A model generated the notes under the pieces. It ran no database searches. It had not been told where the DNA came from and saw only the letters and a program-made list of their open reading frames with translations. DNA of 5,635 bases, from contig JASLDF010000191.1 of assembly GCA_030151635.1 (NCBI GenBank), positions 1 through 5,635 on the forward strand. Reading direction: 5' to 3'. This stretch comes from Bacteroides sp. Lineage in GTDB: Bacteria > Bacteroidota > Bacteroidia > Bacteroidales > Bacteroidaceae. Below are positions 1 to 5,635 of the stretch, one piece after another. How positions within the stretch are numbered: position 1 is the first letter of the stretch; each line of letters opens with the position of its first letter. A program made the position numbers and the translations under genes.

Positions 1-1
1 A

Positions 2-2290
2 TTATTGAGCAGATACGGGTCTATCTTCAGCTTTAATACCGAAGTCTGAAGGAGTATTACCCATTGTGTAAACCAATTCGCCACCCGCTACAATCTCATC
101 GAAAGTAATGAATGATTTAGTATGTGGTTTGCCATTCAAGGTTACACTTTGAATGTACATATTCTCTGCACTATTGTTCTTAGCTACAATTTTAAGTGTC
201 TTTCCAGCACCTAAATCTACGATAGCTTCATCTACTAAGGGACTACCAAAAATGTAATCACCACCAGCAGGAGCAACTTGGTAGAATCCTAGAGAAGAAA
301 GAATATACCATGCAGACATTTGACCACAATCTTCATTACCTGATAAACCAGCTGGTTGATCAAAGTATAAATCTGTCAATACTTCACGCACTCTTTCTGC
401 TGTTTTCCATTGTTGTCCTACGAATGGATACATATAAAGGATGTGATGAGATGGTTCGTTACCTTGAACATATTGACCAATTAAGCCAGAGATGTCAGGA
501 GAAGCATCTTCACCCATATCACCATCAAGCGTAAACAAGGTGTCTAGACGTTGAACAAAGATATCTTCGCCACCCAAAAGGTCAACTAAACCATTTACGT
601 TTTGTGGAACTAACCACAGGTAGTGCCATGCATTACCTTCTGTATAATCATCTTCACGGTGCTTAGAGTGGTATGGATTAAAGTCTCCTTTTCTAAAGTT
701 ACCCTTAGAATCTTTACCTCTTAAGAAACCTACTGACTCATCGTAGTATTTAGTAAATGAGTTACTGCGATTCAAGAAGTACTCATAGTTTTTAGTATCA
801 CCTCTTTGTTTAGCAACTTGAGCTACAGCCCAATCTGCCAACGCATATTCTAGACCTTTAGCAACAGACTCATCTGTCAAGTCAAATGGGACATACCCAT
901 ATTTCTTATAAGCATCAAGACCACGATCATCACTCAAGGCAGTATTAACCATCGCTTCATATGCCAAGTCTTTATCTTCAGTAATGTAACCTTTCAAGTA
1001 TGCATCTGCAACCACAGCGATACCAGGGTTACCAACCATACAATCAGTTTCATTACCTACTAAATGCCATACTGGTAGTCTGCCTTGCTCTTTGTAGATA
1101 TTAAGCATTGTATTGACCATGTCAGGCATCTTCTCTGGATGAATGATGTTCATCAAAGGATGAGCAGCACGGTAGGTATCCCAAAGAGAAAATGTAGTAT
1201 AAGTATTATGTTTTTCATCAACATAATTTTTACCATCAGCACCTCTGTACTCGTTATTCACATCCGAGAATAATGAAGGAGCAATCATTGTATGGTAAAG
1301 AGCTGTATAGAATGTGCGAAGAACTTTATTGTCTTTTGATTCAATTACAACCTTATGTAATTTTTCATTCCACGCATTATGAGCATTTACTTTAGTTTGC
1401 TCGAAATCCCATCCTGAAAGTTCAGCATTCATATTCAATTTAGCATTCTCAATGCTAACAGGAGAAATAGCAACTTTCAATAAGATTTCTTCATTTTTAG
1501 AAGTTTCAAAAAGACCTTTAGCATAAACTAGTTTAGACTTAAGTTCTTTTCCTTCAACTAAAGTTTGATTATCATAGATTTCAAAACCATTAACTGGTTT
1601 TGAGAACTCAGCAGTAAAGTAGATTTTTTGATCATCTGCCCAACCTTTAGAATATCTATAACCAGAAACGACAGTTTCGCTCTCTTGAACAAGATAACCT
1701 TCAACTGTTGCATCCCAATTTAAGGCATCAGCTAAATTGATAACAATTGCAGCATCTTTCGCTTCGGGAAAAGTGTATTTATGAAAACCGACACGTTCTG
1801 TTGCTGTTAATTCAGCACGAACTTGGTATCTATCTAACAATACTGAATAATAACCAGGAGTTACAAATTCATTTTTACGATCGAATGTAGAGTACATACC
1901 TGACTCCATATTGCCTGCTTCGCCCTTTGCTAGTTTAGGATTACCCACTGTAGGCATTACAAAGATATCTAGCAAATCACCAATACCAGTCCCACTTAAG
2001 TGAGTGTGTGCAAATCCAAAGATAGTTGAATCGGTATAATGGTAACCAGAAACCCAGTCCCAACCTGTTGAAATATTAGTTGGTCCAAGTTGAACCATAC
2101 CAAAAGGAACATTCGCACCTACAAATACGTGTCCATGGTCTCCAGAACCAATTAAAGGATCAACATACTGTGTTAAATCCGCCAATTTCTGATCGGAATT
2201 CTTCGAACCATCCGTACCACACGACGATAAGCCAGTAATTAAAAGGCCTGTCAGTACGAAGAAACGCAACATTTTGTTTAGAAATTTCAT
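2..2290 (-). CDS. GH92 family exo-alpha-mannosidase, predicted lipoprotein
   Basis: This 762-residue protein is a glycoside hydrolase family 92 enzyme. The family consists of calcium-dependent, inverting exo-alpha-mannosidases that remove terminal mannose from mannans and N-glycans. After a lipoprotein signal peptide (basic residues, hydrophobic stretch, LSSC lipobox with Cys24) comes the N-terminal beta-sandwich, with the GHVFVGANVPFGMVQLGPTN block at 53-72 and FAHTHLSGTG at about 93-102. The (alpha/alpha)6 catalytic domain follows: LWDTYR at 369-374, PVWHLVGNETDC near 406-417, EGNAWHY with Glu551 (probable catalytic acid), GNEPSHH at 610-616, and GNEDCGQMSAW at 651-661 with Asp654 (probable base region). 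Length is normal and no core motif is broken. The frame stays open 22 codons upstream, but Met at 2290 is preferred because it gives a compact signal peptide; Met at 2272 is also possible. No clear acidic surface-export motif follows Cys24, so periplasmic versus surface location is unresolved. Linkage specificity cannot be read safely. No SusC/SusD neighbour is visible. Confidence 0.95.
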   Translation of the reverse strand: MKFLNKMLRFFVLTGLLITGLSSCGTDGSKNSDQKLADLTQYVDPLIGSGDHGHVFVGANVPFGMVQLGPTNISTGWDWVSGYHYTDSTIFGFAHTHLSGTGIGDLLDIFVMPTVGNPKLAKGEAGNMESGMYSTFDRKNEFVTPGYYSVLLDRYQVRAELTATERVGFHKYTFPEAKDAAIVINLADALNWDATVEGYLVQESETVVSGYRYSKGWADDQKIYFTAEFSKPVNGFEIYDNQTLVEGKELKSKLVYAKGLFETSKNEEILLKVAISPVSIENAKLNMNAELSGWDFEQTKVNAHNAWNEKLHKVVIESKDNKVLRTFYTALYHTMIAPSLFSDVNNEYRGADGKNYVDEKHNTYTTFSLWDTYRAAHPLMNIIHPEKMPDMVNTMLNIYKEQGRLPVWHLVGNETDCMVGNPGIAVVADAYLKGYITEDKDLAYEAMVNTALSDDRGLDAYKKYGYVPFDLTDESVAKGLEYALADWAVAQVAKQRGDTKNYEYFLNRSNSFTKYYDESVGFLRGKDSKGNFRKGDFNPYHSKHREDDYTEGNAWHYLWLVPQNVNGLVDLLGGEDIFVQRLDTLFTLDGDMGEDASPDISGLIGQYVQGNEPSHHILYMYPFVGQQWKTAERVREVLTDLYFDQPAGLSGNEDCGQMSAWYILSSLGFYQVAPAGGDYIFGSPLVDEAIVDLGAGKTLKIVAKNNSAENMYIQSVTLNGKPHTKSFITFDEIVAGGELVYTMGNTPSDFGIKAEDRPVSAQ

Positions 2291-2323
2291 AATATAAATC
2301 AAAAAATTATAGTGTTGTTTTCG

Positions 2324-2340
2324 TTGATAAAAGATATCAA
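2324..2340. repeat. Short perfect inverted repeat upstream of the GH92 gene
   Basis: TTGATA, a 5-base spacer (AAAGA) and TATCAA form a perfect dyad with 6-bp arms, ending 34 bp upstream of the mannosidase start. It lies just downstream of the best candidate promoter, so it would fall in the 5' leader or at the transcription start. It could be an operator for a dimeric regulator or a weak RNA hairpin. A 6-bp dyad can arise by chance in sequence this AT-rich, so the functional reading is inference. Confidence 0.35.
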
Positions 2341-2353
2341 AATACCTTATTAA

Positions 2354-2384
2354 CAAAGAAACGGTAAAATTGCTTTATATCAAA
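2354..2384 (-). promoter_or_regulatory. Candidate Bacteroidota-type promoter for the GH92 gene
   Basis: Read on the minus strand, TTTG (2384-2381) is followed after 19 bases by TTTCTTTG (2361-2354). The Bacteroidota housekeeping consensus is TTTG, 19-21 bases, then TAnnTTTG, so this has correct spacing and one mismatch. Transcription would start near 2345-2350, giving a leader of about 55-60 bases. A competing -7 box, TATATTTG (2388-2381), fits the consensus exactly but has only a TTG at 16 bases upstream. The two candidates share the bases 2381-2384, and the sequence does not decide between them. Confidence 0.4.
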
Positions 2385-2435
2385 TATAGAGAGAGTTTAA
2401 TTAGCAAGAAAGTGATAAATTAAAGGTTAACATTT

Positions 2436-2469
2436 TTTGTAAACTTATAAAGTTTAAGACTTCTTTTTG
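2436..2469 (+). promoter_or_regulatory. Weak candidate promoter for the acyltransferase gene
   Basis: TTTG at 2436-2439 is followed after 22 bases by TCTTTTTG at 2462-2469, one mismatch from the Bacteroidota -7 consensus TAnnTTTG, with slightly long spacing. This would give a leader of roughly 55 bases before the ATG at 2534. Another one-mismatch -7 box, TTACTTTG at 2484-2491, has no properly spaced upstream element. The region is T-rich, so chance matches are likely. Confidence 0.25.
2440..2456. repeat. 7-bp perfect dyad in the divergent intergenic region
   Basis: TAAACTT, the 3-base centre ATA and AAGTTTA form a perfect palindrome with 7-bp arms. It lies roughly midway between the divergent mannosidase and acyltransferase starts, between the -33 and -7 elements of the weak plus-strand promoter candidate. 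That position would suit an operator controlling the rightward gene, but no regulator gene is visible in the window and the element is almost all A/T, so chance is a real alternative. Confidence 0.3.
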
Positions 2470-2533
2470 AATATTTATAATGTTTACTTTGATGTCTCCT
2501 ATAACTAAACTAATATTATAACACATAAACAGA

Positions 2534-3670
2534 ATGAAAACGACAAAAAAAGAACAAATTGTATGGATTGATTTACTTAGAATTGTAGCCTGCTTTTTAG
2601 TAGTAGTTGCACACTCGTGCGATCCTTTTGTTGGTAAAACAAGTTCAAACTATCCTGAATTTGTATCAGGGGCCATTTTGGGTAGTCTTGTGCGCAACTG
2701 CGTGCCTTTATTTGTAATGATAACTGGCGTATTACTACTTCCTATCAAAGAAGATATGATAACTTTCTACAGCAAAAGAACCAAAAGAATTATTATTCCA
2801 TTTGTGTTTTGGACCATTACAATACCTCTATTTTATTACCTATATTTTAAAATGGGGTTAGGCACACCAAATGTAAACATAGATCCAACTGGCTACACTA
2901 ATGATGCACTAGTAAACAAACTCTATACATGGATTTTTAATTTCAATTACGATACAATTCCATTGTGGTATGTTTATATGCTAATTGGGTTATATCTATT
3001 TATTCCTATTTTCAGTTCTTGGATTAAAAATGCACAACAACAAGAGATTAAGCTGGTAATATTATTTTGGCTAGTAACGACTTGTTTGCCATATATTCAA
3101 TTGGCTATTCCATTTTTAGGATACCAAGGAAATGGCGGAAATATGGGAGTATTAGGTGTTTGTGATTGGAATACATACGGAACATTCTACTATTTCTCTG
3201 GTTTTATAGGCTATTTATTATTAGGTTTTTATCTTGTGAAGTTCCCTCTAAAATGGAGTTTCTCTAAAACAATATTATATGCATCAATCTTGTTCCTAAT
3301 TGGTTATTCAATTACACTATGGGGATTTCTATTCACACAAAAGAATTATCCAGAGAACTTTGCCAACCTTGAAATAATATGGTCATTCACTAGTATCAAT
3401 GTTCTATTGATGACTTTCTCTATTTTCATAGTATTTCAGCGAATAAGGTTAAGCGCTTCGAAGCTATTAAGAACTATATCGAACTTAACTTTTGGAATAT
3501 TTTTAAGTCACTTTTTCTTTGTACAAGTTGCCTATGACATCATTTATCCAACTATACAAATACACCCTATATTACAAATTATAATTACTGCTGTAGTGGC
3601 AACAATAACATCGGGCATACTAATCTGGCTTCTGTCTTTGAACAAATTCACAAAGAGATTTATCATGTAA
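2534..3670 (+). CDS. Acyltransferase family 3 integral membrane protein (OatA/WecH-like)
   Basis: This 378-residue protein belongs to the acyltransferase-3 family, membrane enzymes that transfer acyl groups, usually acetyl, to glycans such as O-antigen, exopolysaccharide, enterobacterial common antigen or peptidoglycan. The N-terminal signature is clear: WIDLLRIVAC at 11-20, then VVVAHS with His27. Arg16 and His27 are 11 residues apart, as for the conserved Arg/His pair of the family. Also visible are PLFVMITG at 58-65, the basic KRTKR segment followed by IIIP at 81-89, PLWYVYMLIGLYLFIPI at 143-159, and GIFLSH at 321-326. About ten hydrophobic segments run through the protein (near 12-28, 45-69, 86-107, 142-160, 172-192, 216-235, 245-265, 282-301, 315-334 and 344-367). 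No extracellular SGNH domain is fused. The ATG has an A-rich leader without a Shine-Dalgarno sequence. The gene is divergent from the mannosidase and followed after 12 bp by a hairpin, so it is probably monocistronic. Layout most resembles WecH, but the acceptor cannot be inferred. Confidence 0.9.
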   Translation: MKTTKKEQIVWIDLLRIVACFLVVVAHSCDPFVGKTSSNYPEFVSGAILGSLVRNCVPLFVMITGVLLLPIKEDMITFYSKRTKRIIIPFVFWTITIPLFYYLYFKMGLGTPNVNIDPTGYTNDALVNKLYTWIFNFNYDTIPLWYVYMLIGLYLFIPIFSSWIKNAQQQEIKLVILFWLVTTCLPYIQLAIPFLGYQGNGGNMGVLGVCDWNTYGTFYYFSGFIGYLLLGFYLVKFPLKWSFSKTILYASILFLIGYSITLWGFLFTQKNYPENFANLEIIWSFTSINVLLMTFSIFIVFQRIRLSASKLLRTISNLTFGIFLSHFFFVQVAYDIIYPTIQIHPILQIIITAVVATITSGILIWLLSLNKFTKRFIM

Positions 3671-3682
3671 AGTGATATGTTT

Positions 3683-3725
3683 TATAAAGAGTGGTTATTA
3701 TTTCAATGAATAATCACTCTTTATA
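3683..3725 (+). terminator. Long-stem hairpin, probable terminator of the acyltransferase gene
   Basis: Bases 3683-3699 pair with 3709-3725 to form a 17-bp stem: 16 Watson-Crick pairs plus one G-U pair (3694 with 3714), with a 9-base loop at 3700-3708. The hairpin begins 13 bases after the acyltransferase stop codon. The left arm contains AAAGAG and the right arm ends CTCTTT. A run of six T at 3733-3738 follows 7 bases after the full stem, so the T-tract is somewhat displaced from the canonical intrinsic-terminator position. The reverse orientation has no T-tract, so it is read as a plus-strand terminator. An RNA processing or stability hairpin is the alternative. Confidence 0.7.
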
Positions 3726-3738
3726 TAAGCCATTTTTT

Positions 3739-3746
3739 ATACTTTG
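3739..3746 (+). promoter_or_regulatory. Weak -7-like box before the small membrane-protein gene
   Basis: The stretch TATACTTTGC around 3738-3747 contains the strong TTTG half of the Bacteroidota -7 element, but with one extra base between TA and TTTG. No good TTG lies at the expected -33 position, which falls inside the hairpin. If used, transcription would start about 20 bases before the ATG at 3772. It is listed because the upstream hairpin implies that the next gene needs its own start signal or depends on read-through. Confidence 0.2.
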
Positions 3747-3771
3747 CCGAGGAAAATTAAAAACATCGAAT

Positions 3772-4158
3772 ATGCTTAAAAAGAAGATCGAAAACACCCC
3801 CTACAAAGCTTTTGTTGTTGATAGCTTAACAAACCCTAGAACTAATCAAAAAGAATCATTACAAGTAACTCTATACAAACAGGAAATTAAACTAGGGAGC
3901 ATTTCTGGCATACAAGATGATCCGATAGTTGTATTTAGGACGTTGGAGAAGAACGAAATTATTCCGAAGAAAGAGTGGAGTAAGGAGATGCATAATTTTG
4001 CACAACAATTAATTGTGCTTTACCCAATTCCAGACTTAGATACTAGAAAATACAAATCAGCTAAAATATCTCCAGAAGTTGTTAAATGGGGACTTGCATC
4101 TTTAGTGCTACTTATTATTATCTTTATTATTTACCGTAAGATAACATTATCCATGTAA
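3772..4158 (+). CDS. Small hypothetical protein with a C-terminal membrane anchor
   Basis: I do not recognise this 128-residue protein. It begins MLKKKIENTPYKAF, has a mixed, charged, soluble-looking region to about residue 104, and ends with one strongly hydrophobic segment (about 106-121) followed by YRKITLSM. More positive charge lies before the segment (Arg92, Lys93, Lys95, Lys98, Lys105) than after it (Arg122, Lys123), which favours a cytoplasmic N-terminal domain with a tail anchor; this topology is inference. There is no signal peptide, lipobox or known catalytic motif. The frame stays open upstream to a GTG at 3691 and an ATG at 3706, but these lie in the stem and loop of the 3683-3725 hairpin. 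The ATG at 3772 has an A-rich leader typical of the phylum, so it is chosen. The stop is 10 bp from the end of the converging minus-strand gene. Base composition resembles its neighbours. It could be a lineage-specific gene. Confidence 0.65.
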   Translation: MLKKKIENTPYKAFVVDSLTNPRTNQKESLQVTLYKQEIKLGSISGIQDDPIVVFRTLEKNEIIPKKEWSKEMHNFAQQLIVLYPIPDLDTRKYKSAKISPEVVKWGLASLVLLIIIFIIYRKITLSM

Positions 4159-4168
4159 GAACTAGCTT

Positions 4169-5635
4169 TTAAATAGATGATAGCTTTGCAATCATATCAT
4201 TTCCTAATTTTTCTTTAGTTGCTATGTGTTGCATTATGGTTTTCACAAAATCATTCTCTTCAAATACACCACGCACTTCTTCAAAGTCAATTTGCTGTGT
4301 ATATCGATTTCCGTCCAATCCGAAGCTAATGCGCGAAGACAAAGAAAATTCTTTTTTTGCATCTTCATAGATTAAGTTATCTAGCTGAATGACTGCTTGT
4401 TTCCATCTTTGTATAATTGATATTAAATCATCAATCGTAACATCTTCAATTGATACCTTGAAGTATTTTTCAATTTTATCTAAGGCCCATGACCATTCAT
4501 ACGAATAGTAGTTATCATGCATTTTCTTAAATAAAGATTGTATTTCAAATGTTGTAGCTACCACCCCACTTTCAATGTTGCGCATCAAATGACTGACCTC
4601 TGTTTTAGGGACAATTAAACCTGCCAAATCTCTCCAATCACCCAATCCTATTTCGGCATCCGGTAATAAACACTTCTTAATGTCCACTAATGATTGAAAA
4701 TTACATTTCGATAGCCTAGAGATAATGGAATTTCCAAGAAACTTAACGATTGCTAAATCGTAGAATTTCAAGCCCTTATTTAACGATGAAGATTTAATAA
4801 TACAACCCTGATAGGAATATGTAGAAGATGTTTCACCACTAGTCAATTTTAATTGATTCAAAATTTCAACTCCTTTAAACATTTTTTGAATGGTATAAGG
4901 ACTTAACAAGTTGAAATTTAAATAATCCAAATAATTAAAATCTTTGCGATTATCACGCCTAGGAAACTTTTGAGCGTCACGAATAGTACCAACACTACGT
5001 AAATTAACACCTGGCATCAATAAAGTTTGATCATTATTTTCAATTAAGTATGAAAATGGCAAATTAGAAGTATCCGAATTATTGGTATGTCGGCCCATTA
5101 TAAGAGAAAAAGCACCTATACGAGCTGGCCATAAAATATATGAATTACTTGTTGTTTTTCCTCCCCTCTCAACTATGCCTTGGTGGATAGCTCCTAATTT
5201 ATACATATGATTACTCTGATTTGAGCCTGAACCAGCGTTCATAAAAGAAAACATTCCAGCAATCAACAATGTAGATTTGTGGTGTGTAACAGTATAGGGT
5301 CCTGCAAATATAGAAGCAGCCTCACCATTTTCACCTTGACAGTTGCTAAAAAACAAAGAATCTGTAGCAGAATAGGTATGACCTAGCTTACAAGCCTGAC
5401 CAATAAAACATCGTTTTAGCATGACACCATCAGTAATTCTAGTACCAGATGATATTATAAAATCATTTGCAATAACACTATAACCAACGTGAACAGGTGC
5501 TTCGTGATTACTATTGATACTGCCATTTTCTAACAACCTAGTACCTTCAATGACGGTATAATCCCCTATACGTACATTTTTAATAGACCCTGCATTAATA
5601 ATTTTACACCCAACTCCAATTGTTCCTTGAGAAGA
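4169..5635 (-). CDS. DUF4954-like left-handed beta-helix protein, N-terminus outside window
   Basis: The final 488 codons of a larger gene are visible, and the frame is open to the right edge. An internal TTG at 5534-5536 could be mistaken for a start, but the 33 codons upstream (GTIGVGCKII, then VRIGDYTVIEG) continue the same repeat pattern. The first ~90 visible residues carry hexapeptide-type repeats (I/V-G-x-x steps) of a left-handed beta-helix, the fold of many acyl- and nucleotidyltransferases. Then come blocks I recognise from DUF4954 proteins of Bacteroidota: NAGSGSNQSNHMYKLG at 133-148, HQGIVERGGKT at 151-161, LWPARIGAFSLIMGRH at 168-183, LPFSYLIE at 192-199, VNLRSVGTIRDAQKFPRRD at 210-228 and FNLLSPYTIQKM at 241-252. 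The last ~130 residues look alpha-helical and charged. The biochemical function is not established to my knowledge; a sugar-related transferase role is only a guess from the fold. The family assignment rests on recalled motifs. The promoter and true start are not in the window. Confidence 0.8.
   Translation of the reverse strand, partial: SSQGTIGVGCKIINAGSIKNVRIGDYTVIEGTRLLENGSINSNHEAPVHVGYSVIANDFIISSGTRITDGVMLKRCFIGQACKLGHTYSATDSLFFSNCQGENGEAASIFAGPYTVTHHKSTLLIAGMFSFMNAGSGSNQSNHMYKLGAIHQGIVERGGKTTSNSYILWPARIGAFSLIMGRHTNNSDTSNLPFSYLIENNDQTLLMPGVNLRSVGTIRDAQKFPRRDNRKDFNYLDYLNFNLLSPYTIQKMFKGVEILNQLKLTSGETSSTYSYQGCIIKSSSLNKGLKFYDLAIVKFLGNSIISRLSKCNFQSLVDIKKCLLPDAEIGLGDWRDLAGLIVPKTEVSHLMRNIESGVVATTFEIQSLFKKMHDNYYSYEWSWALDKIEKYFKVSIEDVTIDDLISIIQRWKQAVIQLDNLIYEDAKKEFSLSSRISFGLDGNRYTQQIDFEEVRGVFEENDFVKTIMQHIATKEKLGNDMIAKLSSI

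Noticed and set aside
310..534. 74-codon open frame on the plus strand
   Set aside because: It lies wholly antisense to the conserved C-terminal catalytic part of the GH92 gene, and its product shows no recognisable feature.
1085..1273. 62-codon open frame on the plus strand
   Set aside because: It is antisense to the strongly conserved LWDTYR and PVWHLVGNE region of the GH92 gene; low complexity of AT-rich antisense explains it.
2291..2356. Upstream extension of the GH92 protein by 22 residues
   Set aside because: The extension puts about 22 polar and aromatic residues ahead of a normal lipoprotein signal and overlaps the dyad and leader region. The ATG at 2290 gives a standard signal peptide.
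2484..2491. TTACTTTG as the -7 box for the acyltransferase
   Set aside because: The only TTTG upstream (2466-2469) is 14 bases away, too close for the Bacteroidota spacing.
4159..4200. Possible bidirectional terminator between the converging genes
   Set aside because: TAGCTTT occurs as a direct repeat rather than an inverted one (near 4163 and 4181), and no stem beyond 3-4 bp forms.
5534..5536. TTG as the start of the beta-helix gene
   Set aside because: The frame continues upstream to the window edge with the same hexapeptide pattern, and no ATG or leader is seen. The gene is cut by the window, not started here.

Overview
The window looks like ordinary chromosome from an AT-rich member of the Bacteroidota, probably Bacteroidales. 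Four observations support this. There is a GH92 alpha-mannosidase with a lipoprotein signal. There is a DUF4954-type beta-helix protein, a family I know mainly from this phylum. The gene starts have A/T-rich leaders without Shine-Dalgarno sequences. The best promoter candidates resemble the phylum's -33 TTTG / -7 TAnnTTTG pattern. I cannot name the genus.

Layout: (1) 2-2290, minus strand: a complete GH92 exo-alpha-mannosidase lipoprotein whose stop codon lies at the left edge. (2) 2291-2533: a 243-bp divergent intergenic region with promoter-like motifs for both directions and two short perfect dyads. (3) 2534-3670, plus strand: a complete multi-pass membrane acyltransferase (acyltransferase-3 / OatA-WecH type). 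(4) 3683-3725: a 17-bp-stem hairpin that probably terminates the acyltransferase transcript. (5) 3772-4158, plus strand: a small unrecognised protein with a single C-terminal membrane segment. Its frame is open further upstream, but earlier starts would fall inside the hairpin, so I place the start at 3772. (6) 4169-5635, minus strand: the C-terminal 488 codons of a DUF4954-like left-handed beta-helix protein. It converges on the small gene with a 10-bp gap, and its N-terminus lies beyond the right edge.

Functionally, the mannosidase would trim terminal alpha-mannose from mannan or N-glycan-type substrates in the periplasm or at the cell surface. The acyltransferase would O-acylate a cell-envelope glycan or similar substrate. 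Nothing shows that the four genes form one pathway: they alternate in strand, a terminator separates the two plus-strand genes, and no SusC/SusD pair, sigma/anti-sigma pair or other polysaccharide-utilisation component is visible. I found no tRNA, rRNA, CRISPR array, insertion sequence or phage gene. I do not see a convincing new biological system here. The least explained items are the small tail-anchored protein and the DUF4954 protein.
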